From Annulohypoxylon bovei var. microspora (Eukaryota > Ascomycota > Sordariomycetes > Xylariales > Hypoxylaceae), in the NCBI GenBank assembly GCA_022836615.1, contig MU405302.1:1-64000 (forward strand): a stretch of 64,000 bases of DNA. The letters run 5' to 3'. This document shows positions 22,966 through 36,220 of the stretch, in pieces (the stretch's first letter is position 1; each line of letters begins with the position of its first letter). The translations under genes were made by a program, and so were the position numbers. The notes under the pieces are model-generated. The model worked only from the letters and a program-made list of their open reading frames with translations, ran no database searches and was not told the origin of the DNA.

Positions 22966-25237
22966 AATAGTGACATGGATGTATATCGGGTATTTGGGTA
23001 GCCATTAATACGTGATTTAAGGGATGTCACACAACCTTAGAACTTACCTATCTAGGTGAACGAAAGCACAAACATGCATCAACTCATCCATCGATGATGG
23101 TAAATTAAAGACAGGATAGAGGCTATCCCTTGACAATTTGTTTGTTCACTTAACTTGCAGAAAGGGGTCAGCTGTGCTTACTATATAACCCTAACCCTAA
23201 CCCTAACTACATCTCTGACCTTATCCCGTAGCACCACGCCATCCAGCACGGCCGTCCATTTTTTTTTTTCGAAGACGCCATTGCCTAAATGTTCTACAGA
23301 GAGCAGGAGGAAAAGTAGCAGTGAGCAGCAATTAGTAGCCGCCGGCGTACTATATAACGAAACAGCAAATCTTTTAAACCTCTCTTTTAGAAAGTCGGTT
23401 GGAACTCGATGTCACTGAGTAGGTAGGTAGTATATCCGTTGATGAATTCTTAACCTCCTTTTTCCATCTCTTGTTTGACCGGACGATTGACTACCCGGCC
23501 TAATTCCGTTTGGGCGAGTTATTTATCGAACTACCTACATAGTAGAGTTGCTTCGCCTTGCCAAGCAGACTATTACTTCGTTATACTTGCCGAAATGGAT
23601 TCTCGAATGTAGGTGTGCATATTAATACCAAAACGTAGTAGACATCTGTTTAATTTTTTTGCGGATTCTCCTTACTAACCGATACGAACGGCAAGTACTA
23701 AGAAGTATCCGACCTGTGGGTGGAGGTGTGAAGGTGGACTATGGCGTTATTTATCTTCATCGATCTAATCTTTTTTTCTTATAAGACTTCTAATTATTGG
23801 GTCTCAATGTGTCTTCCCCTAGAGCTTCGTAATATTAATGAAGAGAAATTACAGTTAAATGACGTATCATGATGATCAAGGATATTCGTGAAATTGATAA
23901 GGGGGGATGATGTCTTACGACGGAAGATAGCGGAGGTTATAGCTTCGTAGCACGATATCTAAAAAATACTATTGATAGAAAGCACGCTACAGATTTACCG
24001 GTATGTATGCGGCTTAAATTATTCCAGCAATGATAAATAGGTAACTATGCGTCAGCCTCATTGCTAGCTAATACATATATAGCTTAACGCTATGTTTTCT
24101 TAGAAGAACTATACTGATAAAGGGAAGGTCTTCTCGGATTGTCCGTCTGCCGGAGTTGAATCTTGTAGACTCCACAACTGTACCTACCTACCTAGCTATG
24201 GAAGAACCGGAACTTGAACTACAGATTCATAGACGGAAATCAATTGTGGACTTGCCATGAACGTCCGTCGAAACCATAGTCTTCCTTATCGTTTAAAATA
24301 TGAAATATCAGCCAATTTAAAGTTCAAAAGAACCTGTTTGTTATTCTGGAATACCCACATAACTTCCTGTATTGAGTAAGTCGTCAAAATAGTCACATAT
24401 AGTAAATGACATACTAAGTACGCTTTAAAAGTTTTCTTGGATTTTCAATAAGATGCTATCTATATGTAACAACCGTATCCTGGCACTGTCGAGCTCATAA
24501 TCGTATGACAACTAGAGTCGCCCTAAGTAATAGTGACCTTGGTAACCTTGAAACGTTTTTAGCTATGAATTAGAAAACGCTCGCAAATTATGGCTTGATA
24601 TCATTAATATTGATCTTCTTTCGAGCTGAGAGTTGAACACATTGAAATTAAGAAAGGGCAGGGCTGAGCTAAGTGGTCGGACTCCCCTAAATCTTACTTT
24701 GGGAACAGGGGAGATCCACAAACACATGGACCCCTTGGCACGAACAGGTCTAGATTTGAATGGCTTCTAGTGATGAACATCGCATCATACCAAATGAGCA
24801 TGCTAATAGAAACCATCGATGAAGATTTAATGGACACACACTTCTTGACGCGAAGAAGGCGCGCCGAGCACTTAGTCTCCCTAGTATCAAATAGCCCGGA
24901 CCGCTCTCGATCGGATGTTACCCCATTATTCGCAAGGGTCCCATATGCAGATCGGTAGATCTAAGGTTCTATGAGACGTGCGAACCAGAATGACCGAATA
25001 TATCAAAATATCTGCTAAACAAATGTTCCAATGTCGTTGCTCGAGCGTCGTTTGATGTTAGGCATGTAACGAAATAGTTATATCGCTGGTCATGGTAATG
25101 TTTATTTTTTAAAATCTTTCAAACTTACCTACGAAGCTACTAGGTAGTAATCAACTGTATCAAACTCTGATTTAACATCGTTAAAGGTTCCCAATATCAA
25201 ATACTACTCTGTTTAATAAGACCTCACGTGCCCTACA
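22966..25237. other. Gene-poor spacer
   Basis: About 2.3 kb with no supportable gene. It holds an interstitial telomere-like repeat near 23,186, CCTA/TAGG tracts near 23,420 and 24,181, and only short random frames. Confidence 0.6.
23186..23207 (-). repeat. Interstitial telomere-like repeat
   Basis: Three perfect CCCTAA units plus partial flanks (22 bp) on the + strand, equal to TTAGGG repeats on the minus strand. TTAGGG is the telomere unit of filamentous ascomycetes. Confidence 0.85.
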
Positions 25238-26775
25238 ATGGCGACAACGGAAACGATCGATTACGCCCAAATAACGATCCTTCTTGTAATATCAACGGTG
25301 CTAACATGTATCTCCGGTAAGCTCTTGACAGGAGACTTCAATTGGGTATGACGCCCATTGCTTGATATATAGCTAACACCTTATTTGATAGCTATCTTGA
25401 TAATTATACGGGTATGGATTCGATTTTTTGCTTTGAAAAAAGCCGGTACAGATGATTATATGGCCATTGGTGCTTTAGTACGTTTAAAAACTCCGTGTTA
25501 GATTCCCTCATGCTAATAATGAAAAGCTTTTCACGATTGGTTATCTCGCAGTCCTCTATCTGGGAAAAACCAACGGGATGGGTTCCCCGATGGGGACATT
25601 AACATATGAGGAAATGGAAACGCTTCTCAAGGTGAGCCTCATCAACTTTCAATGTTTCCTTAGGACATTACATACGCCAAGCCTCAATACTGACGGAAGC
25701 GCAAGATCACCTTCGCTATCGAGATATTATACTACCTTGTTATAACATGTGTGAAAGCATCGATCGTGTTTATGTACGATAGGTTCGGTATGTAACCTCG
25801 CTCGTCATTTGAATGTAAAATTGCTGACCTAATCTTCAACTAAGGTGTTTCTACTGCCTTCAAGAAGTTCTGCCTTTACACGAACATCCTCTTAGCCGTC
25901 TTCTTCATTGTTTGCATTGGCGTAGTTGTTGGACAATGTCGGCCTCTCCAAAAAGCGTGGGACATCACACGGTTAGTACCAGGGAGCTGTATAGACAGTA
26001 CAGCGTTCTTTTACTGTAAGTGCCGTAATTCATCATGTTAATCCTGCTCAGAAATGCTTATGTGAAGATAGTTACCTCTACATTCGGTATTGTCCTGGAC
26101 CTTTGGATCCTCACGATTCCTATCCCCACCGTGAGACACCTTCAGATATCAAAGCACAACCGGCACGTATTATACGGCATCTTCGGTGTTGGCGCCCTTG
26201 CGACCGCCTTCTCTTGTGCTCGATTGTATTCGATCCACACCTATACCAAAGCTACCGACCCCTTTCGCGACAGCATCCTCGTATGTACACTCGCATTCCT
26301 CTCCCAGCCCCCTTTATGTAGTTCTTGAATTCAGTCTAACACTCGATAGGTAAATGTTTGGTCTATGGTGGAAATAAACGTGGCGATCTGGTGCGCCTGC
26401 GCCCCAGCGTTGAAGCCAATATTCTCTCCTCGACGTTTTCTCGACAGCCGAAAGTCTTCATGTCGCAACTACCATGACATCAGCCATCCTGCCAGTTCGA
26501 AGAAGGGCATCCAAGACTCAACATCTCAATCATATATCAACACTACATATAATAGCAATCATTCATCTTCGCCAAGAAGTTCTTCGAATTGTCCACAGGA
26601 TATTGAACTTGAGAGTCCTCGGTAGGAACAAGCTTACGTATTATGAACAGTGGTTTCTACGTTTTGCAGCAGAGAGCAAGAGCCCATGGGCGAGTACGAT
26701 ACGGTCGGATCGAATGATATGAAAATAAGTGCCGAGGAAGAAGTCAAATTGTCGTTAAGATTAGAAAGCAACTAG
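25238..26775 (+). CDS. Fungal rhodopsin-domain integral membrane protein
   Basis: Predicted 371-residue seven-pass membrane protein, same family as the gene at 19193-20826. Eight exons: 25238-25316, 25392-25477, 25527-25631, 25700-25787, 25845-26015, 26072-26280, 26350-26621 and 26670-26775; all phases agree. Exon 6 must start after the AG at 26071, since the upstream CAG would create a stop. Landmarks are RVWIRFFALKKAGTDDYMAI, then FTIGYLAV, GQCRPLQKAWD, STFGIVLDLWILTIPIPTV, and VNVWSMVEINVAIWCACAPALKP, a typical last helix. The C-terminal tail is Ser-rich and acidic. Function unknown. Confidence 0.85.
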
Positions 26776-28144
26776 GGCGCACCTAGGTTCCATTGATGTC
26801 GACAGGGACATCGCCCATTTACCTAGGCCCATAATTCCCTATTCTTGAAGGGTGTCGACAAAGGCCGCGAATATTCATACCCGCCTCATATTCGGTCTCC
26901 GGACAACTTTTATGGTACAATATAGGCTCCGCAGATCAGTCCAAGCTTCCAGAAGATGAAGATGAAAATGAAGAGAACAAGATGGGCCGGAGATGAAAAG
27001 AATGCGACGATGAAGAACCACTCGGTCTCTCGAAACCCATTAGATTTAGATCTGCAAAGAATGATAGGATGGTACGGCGTATAAGATCTGAGGCTTATTA
27101 TAGGATTTTCAAATAGCGAAGAAATAAACCCCAAATGTTCTATTTTGTAACAAAAACGGTGTGGTTGAAAATGCTATTGAGGAGGGGGTTAGGGTTCATG
27201 CATTTGAGCAGTGGTTTATATAAAGGGGGTTCGATACCCTTATTTAGACTCTAGGAAGGTTAGAGATTAATATGATCCCTTTATTAAGACACATACTTCG
27301 AGTGTTCCCTTAACACATTATTCCATTGCATTTTTCCTCCTATTATCACTACATTCTAACCTACGCGAGTTATTTCATACGTACCTACTTAATGTTTTTC
27401 TTTGTTTCCAAAAAATTGTCGCATGGTAGGTAGGTAAGCATGCAAGTGGATCTAGTCCTTTCAATTGTTGAACACAATGCAATAGGCACCTTTATTGTAA
27501 AGAATTTCCATTAATTTATTTCATACGTAATATTACGTACTTAGAATAGCTATACGAATTCCAACTGTCAATTACTCGCTACTTAAAGCCCTTTTAAGAA
27601 AGAAATGGGCGGAATCAATAGCCTACACGTGTCGTAACTCATGCAATATGGAACGTGCGGCATGAAGGCATTTGCTGACTCATCACGGCCGTTTTCAGAC
27701 AACGAGGGAATATTCCATACTTAAAGACTATTGATATATATGAGATATTCATACCAGTAAGCCGTCTATGAGGCTAATTCGCCGTTTCATCCGGAACCGT
27801 TCGGGCCTCTTTGTGCGGGGACCGAATCCTAGGAGGAAATGCGGTATCAATTGGATAATATCACGACCACGATCTCGTGACAGGGTAATACGAGAATTGG
27901 CACTCGTATTTCCTATGGAGTAGGCTACCTAGGAATGTAATGATCGTGATGACCATAAGCGAAGCCACAACTCGTAATTGATTCAAGTGTCGCTTATACA
28001 TACCTACATATAAGTGAGGACGTCGTTCATTGTTCTCCAACTGATCTTCATCTCTTCTCCAGCACCTACAGTATCCGAATAAGAATCTCCTAGCACCTTA
28101 CCATATTCACTACTCAGACTTTCACACTCACCTTAACCTCCAAG
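26776..28144. other. Intergenic, no gene seen
   Basis: About 1.4 kb with short frames only. A GGGGTTAGGGTT word lies near 27,186. A TATA-like CATATAAG near 28,008 could serve the BYS1-type gene. Confidence 0.55.
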
Positions 28145-28785
28145 ATGAAGTTCTTCGCCCCCATTATGGGCGCTGCCCTCGTCGCCACCGGCGTCTCTGC
28201 CCAACAGGCCATCGTCACGAACAACTGCCAGTCCACCATCTACGTCCAGTCGTTCCCCTTCGACGGCAGCAGCGCGGGTGCCCTGACAACCCTCGCTCCC
28301 GGACAGACCTTCAGCGAGCCCTTCCGCTCCTCTGGTTCGGTTAGTCTCTCGCCCAGCCAAACTTCACGTCGCCAGAATAGAGCAAGCTGACTTCGTACAC
28401 AGACCGTCAAGATCGCAACCACCAAGACCCTCACGACCCCGCTGTTCTTCGGCTACTCGTTCAGCTCGAACCCGGACTACGCCTACTGTGAGTGCACTGC
28501 CTAGATCCAGATCCGTAGCATATATACTAACATATTTCTCTCTAGACGAATTCAGCACGTATGTTGTTCTGGCCTGCATACCTATGGTCATTTTCTGTTC
28601 ACTAACGTTCTTATAGGGAGTGGGGAAACCCCTTCGCCAGCTCGCACAACACCTTGGGTGCCGGCGCCGGATGCCAGTCTTTCGACTGCGCTGCCGGCCA
28701 GGCGGACTGCTACAGCACACCGTCGCTCAAGAAGGTGTACGGCTGCCCACAGCCTGTTGATCTGGACGCGCAAATCTGCGCTTAG
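28145..28785 (+). CDS. BYS1-domain secreted protein
   Basis: Predicted 153-residue extracellular protein related to the Blastomyces yeast-phase-specific protein BYS1, a thaumatin-like small protein family of unknown role. Exons: 28145-28339, 28403-28487, 28546-28558 (only 13 nt) and 28617-28785; phases agree. A clear signal peptide (MKFFAPIMGAALVATGVSA) is followed by AIVTNNCQSTIYVQS, LAPGQTFSEPF and EWGNPF. Six cysteines in the mature part include a C-terminal group spaced CQSFDCAAGQADC and CPQP. Intron phases and splice sites are all canonical, so the gene appears intact. Confidence 0.85.
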
Positions 28786-29041
28786 GTTCGGGGGAAAACA
28801 TAAAAATGCCACAGTACATAGGCGCCAAGATAGATTAATGGATTAATGTAATTAGTTAATGTATGTTCTAGTTGTCGTGACTGTCATCTCGGTGCGCTAT
28901 GCATCCTGAAGAATTCGCACTATAGTGGACTTTTATAAGTCTTAAAGCCTCCAGATGGTTCCAATGGGGGTGACAGTTACATATATGTATGGCATGTAGG
29001 GCTCTATTTTCGGTCCCCAAGACCCTCAGCCTTGTAGGCAT

Positions 29042-31818
29042 CTATTCCGCGGAAGCATCACTTGCATGCAACATATCCCACCGTTCGATGACCTCCCTCT
29101 TCTCCTCTTCCGTTGCCTGCCAGCAATCCTCAAGGCCCTGTCTGAATCTGATTAATAGAATCTCTGCCTTGAGCTCCGTTAACCGATGCTTAGAGAGTTC
29201 CTTCTCAATACCCTTGAGCGTGTATCCCGGCAAGCCGAATAATCCTAGAGTACGAGTTAGTTTTGGTATACCCTTGAACTATCATCATACTTGATGGCAG
29301 TCAACTTACCTCCGCCGATGCCCCCAATGAACCCGTAGCCACTCCTGAGTAGCCCCTTTGCTAGACCTTTCGGACCCCCTTTTTTTGCACCTTGGTATGG
29401 CCTGAGGACAATCCCAGAGAACGCTTCGTAGAAACAGAGTACCAATTCCTTTCCAGCTAACTTACAGCCGCTCTTGATCCCTCGAATCTCATCTCGGCGC
29501 CGTATGTCCTCGTCGCCGCACACATATGACGAAAAATTGTGGAATCCATTTGCGACATTATAAAACACAGCCACAGGCGCCTTTAAGCTGGCGCGTCCGA
29601 ACTCTCCAGCAAACTTTTTGGAGGCACGAGCGACGTGACGAGCTCGGCTTTGCTCCCTAATTTCGCGAGTCACCAATCTCCTCTCAGACTCGAACTTTTG
29701 AATCTGTTCGCCAAAGGTAGATCTCCCGGGGATATTATTTTTAGTCTCCAATAGCCTATTAGCCATTTTTCGAGCAAGCTTTTCCAACTGCTTTACCGTA
29801 AAGCCTCCGTCGGGAGAGGGATCTTCGGGGTTTAGAGGAGGACAGGGGTCCTGTGACGCGTTTCTTCCGCGCGTTGAATTCTTCTGTAGTAGGAGGATGG
29901 AAGACTTCCGGCGTGTTGAGCTTGGATCTGACTTCAAAGTTCTCACATAGTGAGATGTTGCAACGCCAATATCCGTGAAGAAGCCGCTACACGCGGCAAC
30001 AAGTCCTATGAGGACACTTTCTGCGCCCTCGTCAACATACCATGGCTTATGGCGTAGTAGCTCGAGGTGATTTGGCTTGACCACCCGATTACTAACTAAA
30101 AAGTACGCGGCGAAACTGCTTAAATGTGCGCCCGTTTTCTTGTGGCTCCATACTGCCAGTCGATTAGGGCAGATGTCGCACCTCATGCCGTCAGAGTCTA
30201 GTCTCTCTTGGATATCTTTTGCTGTGCCACTAGCTCCATCTTCTTCGGCTATCGATGCTGCTACCTCTGTCGCCGCAGCCTGCGCTTCGGGCCGTAGTGC
30301 AAAGGTGATGCTCTCCGCCAAAGTTTCTGCCGTTATCTTTTTGTACGGGATAGGAATTGGTCCCGCGCCGGCACGGGCGATCATCTGTCCCCAGAAAGGT
30401 TGATCTCCAAAGAAGGGGACTACAACGGTCGGGCAGCCCGCGGCGAGCCCGGCAGCCGTTGTACCTGCGCCGCCATGGTGTACAACGCACGATACGTGCT
30501 GGAAAAGCCAATCGTGGGGGCAATCACCGATGAGATAGACATTATCCGGCACCGCTCCAGTGCCAATGCCTCCCCAGCCTTTGGAAACGATTCCGCGCAC
30601 GTTCGCCAATTTCAAGGCTTTAAATATAAGTTCTGTTAAAGCTTGTGGATCATCCACGACGATAGATCCAAACCCAATATATACAGGAGGGGGATTGCTA
30701 TTTTTCAGGAATTCAACTAGGTCAGGTGGAGGGGTATAAGAAGCAGCTTGGTTTAGGAACGAAAAGCCAGCGATACGAATATGGGGTCCCCAGTCGTATG
30801 GTTTAGGTATTAGTGATTCGGACCAGAGGTAGGTGAACGGTACGCGAAGTCTTGATAATAGGTGATGGCCCCATAATGGACTAATGGGATCAAGCTTCAA
30901 AGTGCGTGTTCGAAACCTATTGATGACATCGCCTAGACTATGGTAGAGGTCAGCGAAATACATAAAGTTATAGGATGAGAAGACAACGAACCCTTGCCAA
31001 GTCAAGAGCTCCATCATCATAAATGATAGATAATTGGCCATACCAACCTCGGCCTGGCCGTACTGCATAGCAGCGAGTGGATGGTGAAACGTGTGCGTTG
31101 GTGACCACGGCATGGTGAAGACCATGTGAAAAGGTATACCTAGCTTTTCAGCGCAATGAACATGTGCCATCGAAGGGGGATTAGCAATTATTGCGTCCGC
31201 AATAAATAAATCGCTCGCCGAAGCTACATCGGAAGCGGTGATCTTATCACCCATTCCATCACCTGCTTCAATACAACTGCGCCAGGCACCATGCATAATC
31301 TCGCCCATCTCCTTTCTCCTCTTTGAAATCTCCCCTGCCTTGAAGCTTTCTCGGCTCGGCAGTAGGCCTGGATTCTTCACCATATATGCCATTAGTGCTT
31401 CGGGGTCACCCCCGATACTGAAGAACTCCAGTCCCTTGCCTTCTACGAAGTCTTTGAACACGGGATGCGTACATATTCGAACCCTATGTCCGAACGGAGG
31501 CCTGCTTAACAGTTGGGCGATTGGAATGAATGGTTGGACATCTCCTCTGGAACCGACGATGTGAATAGCGATATTTAGCCGGGGTCCCGCGACGCCGGCG
31601 GCTTTCTCATTATATGATGCTGAACTATCCTTGCGGGGGGTATAAATCTTCCTCTGGGGGTTATCATGAAGTCCCTTAAACCACGCCGCCAGCTCTCCGG
31701 GACTTCGGTGGAACTGTACCGTCGTCCGTCCATCATTAGTAACATGAGTTGAGGTTCGAGTAAGTCCATGGCCAACAGTGAGGTGGCCCGGAGAGTCGGA
31801 CTTCAACTTGAATGGCAT
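29042..31818 (-). CDS. Sterol 3-beta-glucosyltransferase-like UDP-glycosyltransferase (GT28/GT1)
   Basis: Predicted 903-residue glycosyltransferase that would transfer sugar from a UDP donor to a sterol-like lipid. Two exons: 31818-29310 and 29244-29042; the 65-nt intron (29245-29309) begins GTAAGT and ends CTAG and joins FIGGIGGG to LFGLPGYTLKGIEKEL. The GT28-type N-terminal motif is HIVGSRGDVQPFIPIAQLL (about 86-104). The donor-binding block is VHHGGAGTTAAGLAAGCPTVVVPFFGDQPFWG (about 446-477), quoted here only as a landmark region. It lacks the PH and GRAM domains of the autophagy enzyme ATG26, so it is the shorter, more variable class. The basic C-terminal tail with Gly-rich end is common in this class. 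Confidence 0.88.
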
Positions 31819-32825
31819 AGCGACGTCCTATTCCGATGCGCACAGCTGCGTAGTGAAATAGAAAGAATCGGAAGGGTCCTCTAGGTAATGATGCTAGGAT
31901 GCGATTTACACATTAGCTGTTAGCATAAGGGTTGACATAGTCCCTAATAAGCTCGTAAGCCTGAAATTCATGTTTGCTTGAAAATATAGTTGATGAATAA
32001 TTGTATGTTAATTATATGTTAATTGCATGTGGAAGGTGACCCGACCCTGTCTGCTGTGTTCGCGAAGAATACGCGCTTTCGTGCTTTCGTGCTTTCGTCC
32101 TTTCCCAAGCGTGCCAAGATTACGAGTCAATTAGGTTCGGATAGTTAGATAAATATGACGTTTATCAACGACCGGTTTATCAAACAGATGACCACATGGT
32201 TAATCTACCGATAATCTGTGGGTATATTTAGATTAGTTCCGAGGTCCATGTCAAGCTAAAATGCCTAGGTAACTCGAGGAGAGAATAGTTTCCTTCAGAA
32301 GTTCGTAGCCTTCGTCGATTCGGCATCTACGGGTTTCGTTTACGGCCGATTCCCTACCAGCAACAAACAAATAAAAGTGGGATACCAAATCCGATAAAAC
32401 CTTCCGTTCATAAATAGCGCATAATTTTCCTTCCGTGCATAACACCATTCCTAGGACCGCAATGGGAAAATGAAGTCAGATGTCACAGACTCAACTCTAT
32501 TTGTTGTCTAGTGTCTACGCTTCACCTATATCCAGAAAGGTGTATGAATATCCCAGTCTTCTAGGTTAGATCATGCGCTGATCAGGCTCTAATTAATCCC
32601 TAAACCTTTACGCTATTTATCATAGGGAATAGGCATTACATAGCGTACAGCACTAACATTAGAGCAAACTTCCGAATCTCAATATCCACCTTTACAGATA
32701 TGCGGGTAAACATAGAAATCTTGATGGCACATGGTATTACTTTTTGAATAAATCCAAGGTCTTCACAAGCTGACCAGTTGAGTACCGAACCGTTGTTAGA
32801 TCGATCATTGCAAACCCTATGAGCC
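31819..32825. promoter_or_regulatory. Divergent intergenic region (glucosyltransferase / DUF2985)
   Basis: About 1 kb between divergent genes. A short imperfect GCTTTCGTG repeat lies near 32,077-32,103. No additional gene is supported. Confidence 0.4.
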
Positions 32826-34180
32826 ATGGCCGAACCATCAAATGGTAAAGGCCTAGTAGGCCGTGTACGGGGGGCCTCTATTAGTCTTCTTAATGCCAAC
32901 CCTCAATTGGGCATGTGGCAAGCGACGGGTACGTTGAAGAGAAATTTCTAAAGGCCGCAAGGCGGCGCGTCGGAACAAGAGTCTCAATAATGTCATGCAG
33001 GCACGTCAATTGCACAAGCACCTAACCTCACCGAACTACGTCTGCCCGAAGAGGCCGGAGGAATCGATTTCAATTCCCAGGGACACTCAGCTCTCACAGC
33101 AGTGAGAGAACCGGATGGTGGCCTCGTCCCAGTCCGCACAGTTACGACGCTAGAAACTCGACGGACGGCGGATGTCAGTCCTGTGTCGGAATTCGGAGAG
33201 CATGGTGCGCCGCGTCCGAAACGACAGCGGACTTTGCTCGAGAAATGCAGCGATGAACCGAAAAAGCCCTGGGGACCGACAATCGTCAATGGTCTAAAGG
33301 CGTTCTGGAAGTTCTTCCGCACGCCCATTGGGTTTTTCATAATCATTTACTTTCTTAATATCGTGGTACGTATGAATATGCCTAAAACTATTGCAAGGTG
33401 AAGTGCTAACTGGTACACAGGCTTGGGGGGTATGTTATACATGATCTTTTGAGTCTAACTCGATCTAAAGCGACACTTTCATTCTAACAAGTAATTTCAC
33501 CAGGCTATGCTTTTCTTCCTCCTCTTAGGCGCGGCGCCAGCTATGAATTACCCAACTGCCGACGACGACAACTCCCCTAGAAAGAAATGGCTCGAAATTG
33601 ATAGCCAGATTCTTAACGCCTTGTTTTGCGTTACTGGGTTCGGGTTGGCACCGTGGCGCTTCCGGGACTTGTACTTCCTAATTCGTGCGACATTCTTCCA
33701 TGACAAAGTAGCTATGGGAAGGTTAGCTACTCAGAATAAGGGGTGGTTTCGTCCTCCTCTTTGGGCCCGTGAGGATGAAGACAGCCCGACGGACACGGTA
33801 CAGGACGATAGCCGTCGCAGTGTCGAATCGACAGAGAAGCCTGCGGCAACATTCACAGGCAATGTAGCCCCGCCCACTGCACTTTGGAAGCTAGCGCTCA
33901 CTATATGCATGATGGTCTTGAACACTTTGTTCCAAGTAGCCCTATCATATTTCATGTGGGCATATAACAGACTTAATCGTCCCGTATGTCGCATCTGTTG
34001 TTCTCTCCGTTACGACCTGTGTGTAGTAGAGCTAACTCACATTACTAGACCTGGGCTACAGGAACCTTTATCGCACTGGCCTGTGGCGTCTCAGCGATAG
34101 CAGGTATCGTGTCTTGGTGGGAGGGGCGGAAAGTAAAGAAGACCGAGGGGCCAGAGCTTAAGATAATCGATCAGGTATAA
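32826..34180 (+). CDS. DUF2985 integral membrane protein
   Basis: Predicted 362-residue fungal membrane protein of the DUF2985 family; function unknown. Exons: 32826-32928, 33001-33365, 33421-33429 (a 9-nt microexon encoding AWG), 33504-33983 and 34049-34180; phases agree and total 1089 nt. The N-terminal half is polar. Family blocks follow: GFFIIIYFLNIV then AWGAMLFFLLLGAAPAMN, the DSQILNALFCVTGFGLAPWR segment, the cytosolic RDLYFLIRATFF loop, ALSYFMWAYNRLNRP, and the closing TWATGTFIALACGVSAIAG helix with EGRKVKKTEG. The start is the ATG that gives a phase-compatible first exon. Confidence 0.85.
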
Positions 34181-35038
34181 TCCATGGAAGATAGAAGACA
34201 GGCGTAATGGTAATGAATGTATAAGTCTAATACTGCTAACAAATCCCTTCAAATTTCAGTTTCAGAGAATGGAGGGCAGTAACTTATTATTGTACCATAG
34301 TATTTATCGAACATATAAACTACCTACATACCTAGGTAGGTAGTAATAATTCATGATTATATCCTTATTATTGAAGAGTCCATATTTCCGCGTAGATCTA
34401 GACATTTAATTGATGAAATTGATGATTTACCTATGTACCATGCTGGTGAATATGTAGGGGGTAACCAAAAATTTCGCACATCTTTCGCGGTCCTTGCCGC
34501 TAAGCCCCAGGCCTCATAGTAGGTAAAAATGCGTGTTGTATTAGGGAGAAAAGAGCTCTGCAAGAGCTTTCCGTGGTAAAGATCTTAAATACCCCTCACA
34601 GTGCGACTCGCACCATCCGAATATGTTCTTTCCGTTTATACTAAAGTTTAGCGGCTAACCGTTGTAGCTCAGAGCGCTCAGCCACTGAGTCAAAGCTTTT
34701 TACAGTGCGTATAATCTACAGATTACACGGTATTAATCCATGATTACATGTGCGGAATTACCCCTGAATCCTATTTGCTCAGAACCTCTCCTTTCGCTTT
34801 ATAACCTGACTAATATGACCTTCAGGTGTCTTCTTCATGAGCATGAAACATCAATACGGCTAAAAAAGGTCCATGTGTAGCCATCTACCTACCATACATT
34901 GTGCAATTGAATTCATGGTATTTACGCACCATTAAAGATGGGCAGAATTCAATCGATTCATGAGATTACGTCTCGTTAACCGCTAGTTCATAAATATGAG
35001 AGCTTTACACCTCGCTTCTACTCACTGCCGTTCACAGG
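34181..35038. other. Intergenic, no gene seen
   Basis: About 860 bp. A CCTA/TAGG palindromic cluster is at 34,320-34,343. A TAGCTCAG word near 34,665 has no matching tRNA structure. Confidence 0.55.
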
Positions 35039-35985
35039 TCAGTTCAGACACTTTGTTGACAACGCCTCCGTCCTCTCGACGCTCTCTATATGGACGTTAG
35101 TTGGATGACTCCATCGTGTCGGTTCGATAAATGGCGCGACTTCGCCCTCGAGTATGTGGCTTACCAGGCGTGGATCGAAAAAGAGCCTAAATCGATCCGC
35201 GGTCGCATTCGGTGTGCCGCGGTGACTACTAGGTATTTCTGAGCAGGTTGGTGACACGGAACCGACCGCTATCCAGGCTCGTCTGAAATCGCTGTGTCGT
35301 CTTTCTCTCGGCAATAAATCCTGGACTTCTCAAAAGCACCTTCTATTCTATCCTACAACGCGGCCATGGCCCCTGGACCGGGGTATCCGATGATGAGCTA
35401 GAGAAGGACCTCTGTGTTGCCGCCGTGTATCTTGACTACCGATCATATATCGATAAGCTCATTTCGCAGGGTCGTCATTTCTGCAATTGGGGAAATAATT
35501 GTGATGTTACTAGTGGCGTCTTCAGCGAAGCTTATGGGGCAGCCATTTTTAAGGGTGACTTATCCATGTTACGCCTTCTCATCTCTTCTAATCCGAGCTA
35601 CCAACAATCTGCACCTCTGGATCCCTATCTTTCACAAGGACGTATTCGACTTCGCACTCGATAGCAAGTCCATCGAGCCAGGAGGGTGCGAAGACAGCTG
35701 CGACTACCTGGAATACCAATGGGTAAGTTCTGCAATAGATTATACGCGATATCCAGGAAACTACGAGCGCGGTGCTTCCGTGTTTATACCCAATAGTAAG
35801 ATATTCGACCCCCGCGGCAAGGGAAGTGTGCTGGGCCGACTTGCCGAAAAAGCGTACGCAGGCCATGCGGACATGGTACAATATTTCCTCAACCAAGTCG
35901 CCTGGCTCAACCAAGAAGCCGGGGCCGACGGTAGTACAAGAACTGATATCCAGTTGAGGTCCATAGCGCCAACACGACAAAATTA
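35039..35985 (+). pseudogene. Ankyrin-like protein relic
   Basis: Three overlapping reading-frame fragments read like one protein. The first, about 35040-35265, contains FDKWRDFALEYVAYQAW. The second, about 35395-35664, contains YGAAIFKGDLSMLRLLISSNPSY, an ankyrin-like helix pair. The third reads through to 35985 in a frame shifted by one, with LAEKAYAGHADMVQYFLNQV, another ankyrin-like repeat. No start and no splice sites join them cleanly, so a frameshifted remnant is the simplest reading. Alternatively it could be a gene with introns I failed to place. Confidence 0.45.
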
Positions 35986-36220
35986 GGGGACAATAGGCTG
36001 TGCGATTCCCTTGAGGGAATCTTGGGATACAAAAATCGTAAGACGCAAATATAGTAATATCAAAAGAGTTAAAGGCACCCATGGTTTCTAAATTGTTAAT
36101 TCACCGGGTTATATGCCCGTCTGCGATCACACCAATGGCGTTGCTCATACTTGCTTCGATATTGACCGGAGCCATAAGTAAATCCAATACTAAGGCTCTC
36201 CTGGACCTCGATTTATCTAC

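Noticed and set aside
34655..34705. tRNA-like TAGCTCAG segment
   Set aside because: No B box, no anticodon arm and no acceptor pairing.
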